Shown piece by piece: positions 26,572 through 35,854 of a stretch of 64,000 nucleotides of DNA; positions within the stretch are counted from its first letter, which is position 1; every line of letters starts with the position of its first letter. The stretch is from Paraburkholderia eburnea (GTDB lineage: Bacteria; Pseudomonadota; Gammaproteobacteria; Burkholderiales; Burkholderiaceae): positions 1-64,000 of the forward strand of contig NZ_PQGA01000028.1 of assembly GCF_002917095.1 (NCBI RefSeq), given 5' to 3'. The notes beneath the pieces are model-generated. The model did no database searches. It saw nothing but the letters and a program-made list of their open reading frames with translations, and had not been told where the DNA came from. The position numbers and the translations under genes are program-made.

Positions 26572-28008
26572 ATGACCCGATCCACCGCCTCCACGCGCGC
26601 TCAACGCAACCCGCGCAACCAGGACCCGCGCCGCGCCTTCGCCCCACCCTCGCTGCGCCGCCACGCCGCCGATACCGCGCGCCTCGCCGCGCCGCTCGCC
26701 ATCGCGCAGCTCTCGCAGATGGCCATGAGCGTGACCGACACCGTGCTGCTCGGCTCGCTGGGCGCGGGCGCGCTCGCGGCCGGTGGACTCGGTGCGAATC
26801 TGTTCTTCGTGGTGGTGACGGTGCTGCAGGGCGTGCTGACCTCGGTGAGCGTGAGCGTCGCGCAGGCGCGCGGCGCCGACGATCTCCACCGCGTCCCGCA
26901 CATCTACTGGACCGGTTTCGCGCTCTCGCTGCTGCTGGCCGTGCCCGCGTTCGCGCTGCTGTCGTTCGCCGCGCCGCTGCTGCTCGCGCTCGGCGAGCCG
27001 CCCGTGCTCGCGCATCAGGTGGGCGACTACGCCGCCGTGCTGCGCTGGGGCGCGCCCGCGAGCCTGATCGGCGTGGGGCTGATGCGCTCGTTTCTGCCCG
27101 CCATCGGCGCGGCCAAACGGCTGCTCTGGGTGTCGATCGGCAGCGTGTTCTTCAACGGCTTCCTCAACTACGGCCTGATCCACGGCGTTTGGGGCCTGCC
27201 GCATCTGGGCTTTCTCGGCTCGGCGGCGGCCACGGCGGTGACCATCTGGCTGACGACGCTCCTGTTGATGGCGCTGCTGCACCTGCGGCCCTCGCACCAG
27301 CATTTCGTGGTCGCGCGCCGGCCCACCGCGCCGCTGATGGGCGAGCTATTCACGATCGGCTGGCCCGTGGCGATCACCTTCGCCGTGGAAGCCACGCTCT
27401 TTCTCGCCACCGGCATCGTCATGGGCCTGCTCGGCTCGACGCCGCTTGCCGCGCATCAGATCGCGCTGAACGTGGCCTCGGTGATGTTCATGGTGCCGCT
27501 GTCGATCGGCCAGGCGGCCAACGTGCGCGTGGGCTACTGGGTCGGCGCGGGCCAGCCGGGCGCGGCGCGCCATGCGGGCTTCGTCGCGCTGGCGCTGGGC
27601 GTGGGCTTCATGTCGATGTCGGCGCTCGTGATGGTGCTCGCGCCGCACTGGATCGTCGGCCTCTATCTGCATCTGGACGACCCTGCCAATGCGCAGACCG
27701 TGGCGCTCGCGGCAACGCTGCTGGGCGTGGCGGCGATCTTCCAGATCGCGGACGGCATGCAGACGGTCGGCTCGGGCTGCCTGCGCGGCCTCAAGGACAC
27801 GCGTATTCCGATGCTGGCCGCGACGCTCGGCTACTGGGGCATCGGTTTTCCGTTCGGCTATGCGCTCGCCTTCCATTTCGGGCTGGGCGCGCTCGGACTC
27901 TGGTGGGGACTCGCGGCAGGTCTGGCGAGCGTGGCCGTGCTCATGACCTGGCGCTTCCATCACATCAGCCGTCGCGCGCAGCGCGAAGCGCCCACGCACC
28001 AGGACTAA
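26572..28008 (+). CDS. MATE family multidrug efflux transporter (NorM-like)
   Basis: Inner-membrane cation-coupled drug antiporter. The product is 478 residues from 26572 (486 from 26548), with a basic N-terminus of about 35 residues and 12 predicted membrane segments. MATE hallmarks include LAAPLAIAQLSQMAMSVTDTVLLGSLG (in parts, QMAMSVTDTVLLGSLG), LGANLFFVVVTVLQGVL, and in the second half PVAITFAVEATLF and AAHQIALNVASVMFMVPLSIG. The resemblance is to the NorM branch; substrate range is unknown. Two start codons are possible; the upstream one sits in a hairpin loop. Confidence 0.9.
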   Translation: MTRSTASTRAQRNPRNQDPRRAFAPPSLRRHAADTARLAAPLAIAQLSQMAMSVTDTVLLGSLGAGALAAGGLGANLFFVVVTVLQGVLTSVSVSVAQARGADDLHRVPHIYWTGFALSLLLAVPAFALLSFAAPLLLALGEPPVLAHQVGDYAAVLRWGAPASLIGVGLMRSFLPAIGAAKRLLWVSIGSVFFNGFLNYGLIHGVWGLPHLGFLGSAAATAVTIWLTTLLLMALLHLRPSHQHFVVARRPTAPLMGELFTIGWPVAITFAVEATLFLATGIVMGLLGSTPLAAHQIALNVASVMFMVPLSIGQAANVRVGYWVGAGQPGAARHAGFVALALGVGFMSMSALVMVLAPHWIVGLYLHLDDPANAQTVALAATLLGVAAIFQIADGMQTVGSGCLRGLKDTRIPMLAATLGYWGIGFPFGYALAFHFGLGALGLWWGLAAGLASVAVLMTWRFHHISRRAQREAPTHQD

Positions 28009-28271
28009 CCAGGGCTAACGCGGCGCAGCCGGGGCGCCATGGCACCTCGCGGCGGGCGGTTAGAATACGCGGCTGGCAGGCCCCGACACCGGGCGTCCGC
28101 CAGCCGTCCCACGAGGGCGCCGACAGACCAGAACCGCTGCAACACCGCACGACAGCGCGCGAGCCCGCGCCCCGCCGGCCATCCCGGCCGCGCGCGCCGC
28201 CGCCCGACACCGTCTGCCATCCAAACGATCAGAACGACTGGAACGCCCTCTTTTTCGGACTCTCACTGCCC

Positions 28272-29240
28272 ATGCTCGCCCCGATCACCCGACTGTTCCC
28301 GCTCTGGGCCGTCCTCGTATCGCTGTTCGCCTACTTCAATCCGGGCGCGGTCGCGCCCGTCGCGCCTCACGTCACGACGCTGCTCACGATCATCATGCTG
28401 GCGATGGGCGTGACGCTCTCGTTCGCCGATTTCCGCCGCGTCTTCACGCGCCCCGCGCCCGTGCTGGCCGGCATCGTCCTGCACTATCTGGTGATGCCGC
28501 TGGCCGCATGGGCGATCGCCCATGCGCTGCACATGAGCCCCGACCTCACCGCCGGCATGGTGCTGGTCGGCAGCGTGGCGAGCGGCACGGCGTCCAACGT
28601 GATGATCTATCTGGCGCGCGGCGACGTGGCGCTGTCGGTGACGATCAGCGCGCTGTCAACGCTCGTGGGCGTGTTCGCGACACCGCTGCTCACGCGCCTC
28701 TACGTGGACGCCTCGATCGTCGTCGACGTGCACGGGATGCTCATGAGCATCGTGCAGATCGTCGCGCTGCCGATCGTCGTCGGCCTGATCGTCAACCGTC
28801 TTGCGGGCGGCCTCATACGGCGCGTCGAACCGGTGCTGCCGCTCGTGTCGATGGTGTCGATTCTCGCGATCATCGCCGCCGTGGTGGGCGGCACCCATGC
28901 GAGCATCGCCACGGTCGGGCCGATCGTGGCGCTCGGCGTGGTGCTGCACAACGGCATCGGCCTGCTGGGCGGCTATTGGGGCGGACGACTGCTGGGCTTC
29001 GACGAATCCGTGTGCCGCACGCTGGCAATCGAAGTCGGCATGCAGAACTCGGGGCTCGCCGCGACGCTCGGCAAGCTCTACTTCTCGCCGCTCGCGGCGT
29101 TGCCGGGCGCGCTGTTCTCGGTGTGGCACAACCTCTCGGGATCGCTGCTTGCTGGGTACTGGGCCGGCAAGCCCGCGCGCGGCAGCGAACGCGACGCCGA
29201 CGAGGCGCGCGCCAGCGCGTCGTCGGCTCCGCGCGCCTGA
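28272..29240 (+). CDS. Bile acid:sodium symporter (BASS) family transporter
   Basis: Membrane carrier of 322 residues with about ten hydrophobic segments. Family features: TIIMLAMGVTLSFADFRRV near the N-terminus, LVGSVASGTASNVMIYLARGD and the crossed-helix region VGMQNSGLAATLGKLYFSP, plus ALPGALFSVWHNLSGSLLA. The sequence resembles the PanS/YocS bacterial branch (ketopantoate or other organic acid uptake) more than bile acid carriers. The ATG at 28272 begins MLAPITRLFPLWAVLVSLFA. It is 263 bases after the MATE gene and probably separate. Confidence 0.87.
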   Translation: MLAPITRLFPLWAVLVSLFAYFNPGAVAPVAPHVTTLLTIIMLAMGVTLSFADFRRVFTRPAPVLAGIVLHYLVMPLAAWAIAHALHMSPDLTAGMVLVGSVASGTASNVMIYLARGDVALSVTISALSTLVGVFATPLLTRLYVDASIVVDVHGMLMSIVQIVALPIVVGLIVNRLAGGLIRRVEPVLPLVSMVSILAIIAAVVGGTHASIATVGPIVALGVVLHNGIGLLGGYWGGRLLGFDESVCRTLAIEVGMQNSGLAATLGKLYFSPLAALPGALFSVWHNLSGSLLAGYWAGKPARGSERDADEARASASSAPRA

Positions 29241-29425
29241 ACGTTCAGCGCTCGCGCATCGCGCGCCCGCCTTGGGGATCACGTCGCGCCGCTTGCCGAT
29301 AGAATCGGCTAAAGACGGCGCGCAACGTAAGCGAACCAGCGAACCCGACCTGCGGACGAACGACAGGCTAAAGGACGACTGAGGACGACCGAGGACGCCA
29401 GCGCCACACGCTCAGGAGAATCCGC

Positions 29426-31084
29426 TTGCCCGCCCCCATCGTTCCGAACGCGTCCCGCCGCAGCGCCCGCCTCCAGGCGCTGCGGCGCGCCTGCCTCGCC
29501 TTTCTGTGCGTCACGCTCGTCGCGGCCTGCGCCACGCGCCCGCCCGCGACCGACTACCCGCGCGAATCCACCTCCGCACTGCGCAGCGCCGACGCCGGCG
29601 CCACGCCGCTGGGCGCCGCGCTGGTCGCCCCCGAGTCGGCGCATCCCGGCGAATCGGCCTTCCGGCTGCTCGCCACCGGCACCGACTCGCTGCAGATGCG
29701 CGTCGCGCTCGCGCGCGCGGCGACGAAGACGCTCGACATGCAGTACTACATCGCCAACGAGGATGCGACCGGCAAGCTGCTGCTCGGCGCGGCGCTCTAC
29801 GCGGCCGATCGCGGCGTGCGCGTGCGTATGCTCGTGGACGACCTGAACTTCCACGACATCGACCGCCTGATGGCCGCCCTCAACAGCCATCCGAACATCC
29901 AGATCCGCGTGTTCAACCCATACGGCAGCACGGGCGAATCGGTGTACCTGCGCACGCGCAACTTTTTCTCGAACGTCGATCAATTCACGCGCCGCATGCA
30001 CAACAAGTCGACGATCGTCGACAACGAGCTGGTGATCGTGGGCGGGCGCAATCTCGGCGACGAATACTTCAGCGCGAGTCCGACGCTGCAGTTCCGCGAC
30101 CTCGACGTGCTGGGCGCGGGTCCGGTCGCGGCCAGCGTGTCCGCGAGTTTCGACGGGTACTGGAACAGCAGCGTCTCGTATCCGCTCGCCGTGCTCAACC
30201 ACCAGAAGTTCGATGCGCACGATCTCGACGCCGCGCGCGACGATCTGCGCACGCACTGGCGCGAGAGCGCCGATTCCTACAACGCGAAGCCGCTCAACGC
30301 CACGCCGCTCGCGCAGCAGATCACGCGCAACGAACTCGGCCTCATCTGGGCGAAGTGGCAGTTCGTGGCCGATGCGCCGGGCAAGATCGGCGGCGCGGAA
30401 CAAGGCGAGCTGGGCGACGCGATGCGCTCGCTGCTCGACCGGATTCGCGCGGCGAAGAGCAACGTGCTGGTGTTTTCGCCGTACTTCGTGCCGCACGACG
30501 CGGGCGTGCAGGAACTGCGCAAGCTCACGGCGCGCGGCGTGCGCGTGGCGATCCTCACGAATTCGCTCGCGGCCACCGACGCCGTCGCCGTGCAGGCCGG
30601 CTACAGCCCGTACCGCGTGCCGCTGCTCGAAGCCGGCGTCGATCTCTACGAATTCAAGCCGACGCAGCCCGAGGGCACAGGTTCGCGGCGCTTCGGCATT
30701 ACCGGCTCGCGCTCGCGGGCGAGCCTGCACGCGAAGGCCTATGTGATCGACGACAGCACGCTCGTGATCGGCTCGCTCAATCTCGATCCGCGTTCCGCGC
30801 GCCTGAACACGGAACTCGCGCTCATGATCGACAGCCAGCCGATCGCGCACGAAGTCACCGGTTATTTCGCGCATGCGACCTCGCCCGAGGTGAGCTATCG
30901 CGTCACCCTCGCGACGCCCGAACAGCTTGCGAAGCAGCGCGGCACCGCGACGAACTCGCCGCTCATCTGGACCGACGAGGAGAACGGCCTGATCCGTACC
31001 TACAACCTCGATCCTGGCGCGGGTTTTTACCGGAATCTGCTAACCGGGCTATTCTTGCTGTTGCCGGTCGATAGCCAGCTTTAG
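29426..31084 (+). CDS. Phospholipase D family lipoprotein (cardiolipin synthase C-like)
   Basis: Two-HKD phospholipase D enzyme of 552 residues. The N-terminus is a lipoprotein signal with lipobox LVAAC, Cys35 being the likely lipidated residue. HKD motifs are HNKSTIVDNELVIVGGRNLGD and HAKAYVIDDSTLVIGSLNLDP (quoted in overlapping parts), each with His, Lys and Asp at the right spacing. The order and length resemble ClsC/YmdC-type enzymes, which make cardiolipin from phosphatidylglycerol and phosphatidylethanolamine. The start is TTG at 29426, with AGGAGA 6 bases upstream; no ATG is available. Whether it synthesises or hydrolyses phospholipid is not clear. Confidence 0.86.
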   Translation: MPAPIVPNASRRSARLQALRRACLAFLCVTLVAACATRPPATDYPRESTSALRSADAGATPLGAALVAPESAHPGESAFRLLATGTDSLQMRVALARAATKTLDMQYYIANEDATGKLLLGAALYAADRGVRVRMLVDDLNFHDIDRLMAALNSHPNIQIRVFNPYGSTGESVYLRTRNFFSNVDQFTRRMHNKSTIVDNELVIVGGRNLGDEYFSASPTLQFRDLDVLGAGPVAASVSASFDGYWNSSVSYPLAVLNHQKFDAHDLDAARDDLRTHWRESADSYNAKPLNATPLAQQITRNELGLIWAKWQFVADAPGKIGGAEQGELGDAMRSLLDRIRAAKSNVLVFSPYFVPHDAGVQELRKLTARGVRVAILTNSLAATDAVAVQAGYSPYRVPLLEAGVDLYEFKPTQPEGTGSRRFGITGSRSRASLHAKAYVIDDSTLVIGSLNLDPRSARLNTELALMIDSQPIAHEVTGYFAHATSPEVSYRVTLATPEQLAKQRGTATNSPLIWTDEENGLIRTYNLDPGAGFYRNLLTGLFLLLPVDSQL

Positions 31085-31287
31085 TCCGTTGCGCCGCCGA
31101 CCGAGGCAACCCGAAAGTCCGCCATCCAGCCAGATATCGCTCAGGCGTGAGCCTTGCCGGCACGTTCGCCGGCGCTCACGCGAGGCGCCGCCTCGCTGCG
31201 CCGCCGTCCAGCCACCTCGCGGACCCGACCCGTCACACGCGGCGCCGCGCCGAAACACCGGCGCCGCTTTCACATCGGAGTGTCAAC

Positions 31288-32694
31288 ATGACCGCCAGCA
31301 ATGAGAATGTCCGAATGGAACGCGACACGTTCGGCGAAATCGCCGTGCCGGCCGCGCAGCTATGGGGCGCGCAGACGCAGCGTTCCTTGCAGAACTTCCG
31401 CATCTCAACCGAGAAGCAGTCGCCCGAACTGATCACCGCGCTCGCATGGATCAAGCGCGCCGCCGCCGAAGTCAACCAGCAGCTCGGCGTGCTCGACGAG
31501 ACCAAGGCGCGCGCCATCGTGCAGGCCGCCGACGAAATCGTCGAAGGCAAACATGCGGGCGAATTCCCGCTCGCGGTCTGGCAAACCGGCTCCGGCACGC
31601 AGACCAACATGAACCTCAACGAGGTGATCGCCAACCGCGCGAGCGAGATTCTGGGCGGCGAGCGCGGCGAGTCGCGCAAGATCCATCCGAACGACGACGT
31701 GAACCGCGGCCAGTCGTCCAACGACGTGTTCCCGACCGCCATGCACGTCGCGGTGGCGGTGGCCATCGTCAAGCATCTGGTGCCCGCGCTGAAGACGCTG
31801 CGCGAAACGCTGGCCGCCAAATCGCAGCAGTTCGCCGGCATCGTCAAGATCGGTCGCACGCACCTGCAGGACGCCACGCCGCTCACGCTCGGCCAGGAGT
31901 TCTCGGGCTACGTCGCGCAGCTCGATCACGGCATCAAGCATGTGGAATCGTCGCTGCCGCATCTTTACGAACTCGCACAGGGCGGCACGGCGGTGGGCAC
32001 CGGTCTGAACGCCCATCCGCAGTTCGCGCAGAAAGTGGCCGAAACCATCGCCAGGCTCACGGGCGTGCCCTTCGTCACCGCGCCCAACAAGTTCGAAGTG
32101 ATGGCCGCCGCCGACGCGCTGGTGTTCGCGCACGGCGCGCTCAAGACCGTGGCCGCGAGCCTCATGAAGATCGCCAACGACGTGCGCTGGCTCGCAAGCG
32201 GTCCGCGCTGCGGCCTGGGCGAACTCTCGATTCCCGAGAACGAACCGGGCAGCTCGATCATGCCAGGCAAGGTCAACCCTACGCAGTCCGAAGCAGTGAC
32301 GATGCTCTGCTGCCAGGTGTTCGGCAACGACGTGGCCGTGAACATGGGCGGCGCGAGTGGCAACTTCGAACTCAACGTGTTCCGCCCGATGATCGCGCAT
32401 AACGTGCTGCAATCGATCCGTCTGCTCGCGGACGGCGCGCTCTCGTTCAACGATCACTGCGCCGTGGGCATCGAGCCGAATCACGCCCGCATCGACACGT
32501 TGCTCAACGAATCGCTGATGCTGGTGACGGCGCTCAATCCGCACATCGGCTACGACAAGGCCGCGCAGATCGCCAAGAAGGCGCACAAGGAAGGCACGAC
32601 GCTCAAGGCCGCCGCGCTCGCGCTCGGCCATGTGACGGAGCAGCAGTTCGACGAATGGGTCAAGCCCGGCGAGATGGTGGGCAACTCCAAATAA
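31288..32694 (+). CDS. fumC: Class II fumarate hydratase
   Basis: Converts fumarate to malate in the TCA cycle with an iron-independent active site. The 468-residue product shows the family signature GSSIMPGKVNPTQ, along with GSGTQTNMNLNEVIANRA, HPNDDVNRGQSSNDVFPTAMH and GRTHLQDATPLTLGQE in segments. GGAG precedes the ATG at 31288 by 8 bases. It is a single transcription unit ended by a strong terminator. Confidence 0.96.
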   Translation: MTASNENVRMERDTFGEIAVPAAQLWGAQTQRSLQNFRISTEKQSPELITALAWIKRAAAEVNQQLGVLDETKARAIVQAADEIVEGKHAGEFPLAVWQTGSGTQTNMNLNEVIANRASEILGGERGESRKIHPNDDVNRGQSSNDVFPTAMHVAVAVAIVKHLVPALKTLRETLAAKSQQFAGIVKIGRTHLQDATPLTLGQEFSGYVAQLDHGIKHVESSLPHLYELAQGGTAVGTGLNAHPQFAQKVAETIARLTGVPFVTAPNKFEVMAAADALVFAHGALKTVAASLMKIANDVRWLASGPRCGLGELSIPENEPGSSIMPGKVNPTQSEAVTMLCCQVFGNDVAVNMGGASGNFELNVFRPMIAHNVLQSIRLLADGALSFNDHCAVGIEPNHARIDTLLNESLMLVTALNPHIGYDKAAQIAKKAHKEGTTLKAAALALGHVTEQQFDEWVKPGEMVGNSK

Positions 32695-32743
32695 CGTCGC
32701 CATAACGTCGCCATGAAATGCCCTTGAACAAGGGCTGAAACGC

Positions 32744-32787
32744 AAAACGGGCGGCAAGGATTCGATCCTCGCCGCCCGTTTTTTTGT
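32744..32787. terminator. Bidirectional terminator between fumC and thioesterase
   Basis: A long near-perfect stem (ACGGGCGGC with AGGAT extension on one arm, ATCCT and GCCGCCCGT on the other) has AAAA before and TTTTTTT after. It serves the convergent fumC (plus) and thioesterase (minus) genes. Confidence 0.9.
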
Positions 32788-32801
32788 GTGACGCGATTGC
32801 G

Positions 32802-33305
32802 TCAGACTTGCCCGCGCGCGACTTCCTCGGGCTTGAGGTCAACGATCGCGTCGAGCGCTTCCTTCACGTCGAGCGCATATTTCGCGAGGCGCTTCTGCTC
32901 CTCCGTTTCGGGCGTGAAAGTGGGCACGGGAATCGGATTGCCGTTTTCGTCGACAGCCACGAACACAATCAGGCAGTCGGTCGTCAGACGCAACTGGCCG
33001 CTCTTGGGGTCGCCCGCGTGCACGGTGATGTGGATGTGCATCGACGTGCGGCCCGTCGCCACCACGCGCGCGCGCAGCTCGACCATGTTGCCGACCTGGA
33101 TCGGCCGGCGAAAGCGGATGTTGCCCACGCTCACCGTCACGCAATAGCGGCCCGACCAGACCGCGGCGCAGGCGTAGGCCGTTTCGTCGATCCACTTCAT
33201 CAGCGCGCCGCCGTGGACTTTGCCGCCGAAGTTCACCGAGTTCGGCTCGGCAAGGAAACGGAACGTCGTTTCCGAACGCTCGAGAGGCTGCGAGGGCGTA
33301 TTCAT
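32802..33305 (-). CDS. Acyl-CoA thioesterase (hotdog fold, YciA-like)
   Basis: Cytoplasmic hydrolase of acyl-CoA esters, 167 residues. The hotdog domain is shown by NSVNFGGKVHGGALMKWIDETAYACA (in parts, GKVHGGALMKWIDETA), VSVGNIRFRRPIQVGNMVELRARV and the TSMHIHITVHAGDP strand. The C-terminal helix TEEQKRLAKYALDVKEALDA completes the YciA/BACH-like domain. Substrate chain length is not determinable. The start at 33305 is preferred because the upstream codons are not conserved in character. Confidence 0.88.
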   Translation of the reverse strand: MNTPSQPLERSETTFRFLAEPNSVNFGGKVHGGALMKWIDETAYACAAVWSGRYCVTVSVGNIRFRRPIQVGNMVELRARVVATGRTSMHIHITVHAGDPKSGQLRLTTDCLIVFVAVDENGNPIPVPTFTPETEEQKRLAKYALDVKEALDAIVDLKPEEVARGQV

Positions 33306-33460
33306 ATCGGCTCCGGCTCGTGAGGTTGTGCGCCTCGCGCACACGGGCGAGGACATCGTTTTAGGTGCCGTCGATTATACGAGCGCGGCATGTCGATCAC
33401 AGCGCCGTCCCCACCGGCGCTTTCGCGGCCATCTTGCACCGGTCACACACCGGTCACACA

Positions 33461-34492
33461 TCAGGCGTTCATCGCGGAGAAACGGGCGCGATAGTCGCCG
33501 GGCAGCACGCCATAGCGCCGTTCGAACGCACGCCGCAGATTCTGCTCGGTGCCGAAGCCGCAGTCGGCGGCAATGCGCTTGACCGGCAGGCGCGATTGCG
33601 CGAGCGCGTGCGCGGCGGCTTCGACGCGCATCGCCGCGACGGTGCGCGCGGGCGTGCGCCCCACCGCTTCCACGTAACGCCGCGCGAAGGTGCGCGGGCT
33701 CATGCAGGCGGCTTGTGCGAGGCGCTCGACGCTTAGCTCGACGTGCAGGTTCGCGGCCATCCAGCCATGCAACGCATCGAATGCACCACCCGCCGCGCTC
33801 TGCGCCGCCAGCGCCTCGCTGAACTGCGCCTGGCCGCCCGGGCGCTTCATGAACACGACGAGACGCCGCGCGGCCTGCATCGCGACGGCATGGCCGCAAT
33901 CCTCTTCGATCAGCGCCAGCGCCAGATCGATGCCGGCCGTCACGCCCGCCGAGGTCCAGACCACGCGACCAGCACGCTCATCGCGGATGAAGATCGGTTC
34001 GTCGTCGACTTCGACCTGGGGGAAGCGCCGCGCGAGCTGCGCCGCGTTGCGCCAGTGCGTGGCCGCGCGGCGCCCGTCGAGCAAGCCGGCTGCGGCCAGA
34101 TAGAACGCGCCCGTGCACACCGAGGCGACGCGCCGGGCACGCGGCGCATGGGCCGCGATCCAGGCGACCAGTTCGGGTTGCAGGACGGTGTTGTCGTCGA
34201 TGGGGACGCCGGGGACGATCAGCGTGTCGATGGCGGCGGGATCGAGCGCGTCGAGACGTTCCGCGACCACGGGCAAGCCCGCGAAGGTGGGCAGCACGCC
34301 GCCCTCGATCGAGGCGAGCGTGACGCGATACGCGCTGTGAGCGGACGATGGCGGCGTCTGCCCGCGTATCGTGAGTTCGGCGCGCCAGAATGCCTCGATG
34401 GGGCCGCAGGCGTCGAGCAGCACGAGATCGGGCGCAACCGCAAAGACGATGTGGCGCGCGATGGGGTGCGCATGTTGGGTGTCGGCAGTCAT
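33461..34492 (-). CDS. GlxA/FtrA-type transcriptional regulator (DJ-1/PfpI + AraC HTH)
   Basis: Regulator of 343 residues combining an N-terminal DJ-1/PfpI-like domain (about 10-190; DLVLLDACGPIEAFWRAE and VASVCTGAFYLAAAGLLDGRRAATHW, which includes the conserved Cys elbow) with a C-terminal AraC helix-turn-helix domain (about 235-335; AACMSPRTFARRYVEAVGRTPA and CGFGTEQNLRRAFERRYG). Members regulate carnitine, glycine-betaine and other amine catabolism genes, but no such target is adjacent, so the effector is unknown. It is flanked by the thioesterase and a small lipoprotein gene on the same strand. Confidence 0.9.
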   Translation of the reverse strand: MTADTQHAHPIARHIVFAVAPDLVLLDACGPIEAFWRAELTIRGQTPPSSAHSAYRVTLASIEGGVLPTFAGLPVVAERLDALDPAAIDTLIVPGVPIDDNTVLQPELVAWIAAHAPRARRVASVCTGAFYLAAAGLLDGRRAATHWRNAAQLARRFPQVEVDDEPIFIRDERAGRVVWTSAGVTAGIDLALALIEEDCGHAVAMQAARRLVVFMKRPGGQAQFSEALAAQSAAGGAFDALHGWMAANLHVELSVERLAQAACMSPRTFARRYVEAVGRTPARTVAAMRVEAAAHALAQSRLPVKRIAADCGFGTEQNLRRAFERRYGVLPGDYRARFSAMNA

Positions 34493-34586
34493 AAGAGCGG
34501 CAGGCGTTCGGAACCGGAGCCGCTCATCTTCGCACGCGCGAGACTGGCAGCCGGGTCAATCTGCCGCCAATTCCTGCCACGCGCGG

Positions 34587-34724
34587 TTATTTATGAACCG
34601 AGATGCCTTCGTCGATCGTGCCGTACATGGTGATACCGCTTGCGCTGCTGCCTGATGGCGGCGTGCCGCCGGCGCAGGCCGCGCAAAGCAGCGTGAGCGC
34701 TGCAAGGGCCAGAATGCGTTTCAT
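34587..34724 (-). CDS. Small (45-residue) lipoprotein of unknown function
   Basis: Reading the minus strand from 34724 gives a 45-residue protein starting MKRILALAALTLLCAACAGG and ending EGISVHK. It has a short basic N-terminus, a hydrophobic core and a lipobox with Cys14 or Cys17 (LLCAAC); the mature part would be about 28 residues, with TMYGTIDEGI near its end. AGG lies about 8 bases before the ATG. It is short enough to be missed by gene callers. No partner is evident; the upstream GlxA gene ends the same strand group about 95 bases away. Confidence 0.65.
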   Translation of the reverse strand: MKRILALAALTLLCAACAGGTPPSGSSASGITMYGTIDEGISVHK

Positions 34725-34802
34725 GACTGCCTGTGTGCTTCCAGAAAGAAGCTTATTTTAGCGCGACGCCCCCTTGCCTCGCGGATTCGGGGGCAGCGCG
34801 GC

Positions 34803-34857
34803 ATACGCGGTTGCACGCGACGTTTCACGCCATACTGAAACGTCGAATGCCGCGTAT
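34803..34857. promoter_or_regulatory. Nested palindromic operator upstream of the ArsR-type gene
   Basis: A 10-bp perfect inverted repeat (CGACGTTTCA, 34818-34827, and its complement 34836-34845) with an 8-base spacer lies inside an outer 8-bp pair (ATACGCGG, 34803-34810, and CCGCGTAT, 34850-34857). The structure ends 57 bases before the preferred ATG. ArsR-family proteins bind such dyads as dimers, so autoregulation is likely. Confidence 0.6.
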
Positions 34858-34914
34858 CGCTACAGTAACGCCATGAGCCGCCGCGCCAGACGTGCCGAAA
34901 CCCGAGAGCCGATC

Positions 34915-35640
34915 ATGCCCCTGCCCACCGCCGACGAATCCCTCCATTTCCCCGGTCTCGCGCGCGTCGCCGCGCTGCTCGCCGATCCGGGCCGCGCCGC
35001 CATGCTCTGGGCACTCATGGACGGCAGCGCCCGTCCGGCGGGCGAACTCACGCTGATCGCGGGCCTCTCGCCGTCCGCGGCCAGTGCCCACCTCGCGCGG
35101 CTCACCGAAGGCGGCATGCTCGCCGCCGAAGTGCGCGGGCGGCACCGCTATTTCCGCATCGCCACGCCTGAAATCGCCCAGACCATCGAAGCCCTCATGA
35201 ACGTCGCTCACGCCACCGCGCCAGTCCGGCCGACGACGCGGCCCGCGCGCACCGTGCCCGTGGAGATGCGCCACGCGCGCACCTGCTACGACCACATGGC
35301 GGGCGAGGTCGCGGTGCGCGTGTTCGACCGGCTCGTCGAGGGCGGATTGCTCACGCTAAAAGGTAGCGACCCGGGTAACGATCTCGAACCGACCGAGGCC
35401 GGTGCCGCCCGGCTCAAGGCTTGGGGCATCGATGTCGGCGCACTGCGCGCGCGGCGGCGGCGCTTTGCCTGCACCTGCCTGGACTGGAGCGAGCGGCGCG
35501 CGCACCTGGGCGGCGCGCTCGGCGCGGCGCTGCTCGAACGCTTCACGTCGAACGGCTGGGTCGAGCGCACGAGCCGCCCGCGCGTGCTGCGCATCACGCC
35601 GCTCGGGCAGCGCGAATTCGATGCGTTCGTGCGGGCCTGA
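34915..35640 (+). CDS. ArsR-type winged-helix transcriptional regulator
   Basis: A 241-residue DNA-binding protein. The N-terminal ArsR winged helix (about 8-95) has FPGLARVAALLADPGRAAML, GELTLIAGLSPSAASAHLARL and MLAAEVRGRHRYFRIA. The C-terminal extension (about 110-241) has ARTCYDHMAGEVAVRVFDRL and CTCLDWSERRAHLGGALGAAL, features of larger ArsR members whose second domain contains Cys and His residues. The ligand could be a metal or an organic inducer; this is not certain. An in-frame ATG at 34873 is also possible. A strong palindrome upstream suggests autorepression. Confidence 0.85.
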   Translation: MPLPTADESLHFPGLARVAALLADPGRAAMLWALMDGSARPAGELTLIAGLSPSAASAHLARLTEGGMLAAEVRGRHRYFRIATPEIAQTIEALMNVAHATAPVRPTTRPARTVPVEMRHARTCYDHMAGEVAVRVFDRLVEGGLLTLKGSDPGNDLEPTEAGAARLKAWGIDVGALRARRRRFACTCLDWSERRAHLGGALGAALLERFTSNGWVERTSRPRVLRITPLGQREFDAFVRA

Positions 35641-35854
35641 AGCCGCCAGAATTCTGACAAATACCCAACAACCCCCTTCAAATCACCACCAAAATCCGTG
35701 TTTTAGGTCGTCATCACACGTTCTGTTACAGATGGTGCATAAGCCTTAACAAATCCATGAGCCCGGAAACACGCGCGATGGATAAAGTGCCCCGCATGGC
35801 TACGCGACATTTCATCAGCAAGTCATGCTCTGCACCGCGCCGGAGAACTACACC

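Noticed and set aside
29238..29249. Palindrome CTGAACGTTCAG at the end of the BASS transporter gene
   Set aside because: It overlaps the stop codon, has no loop or T-run and is within chance for this length.
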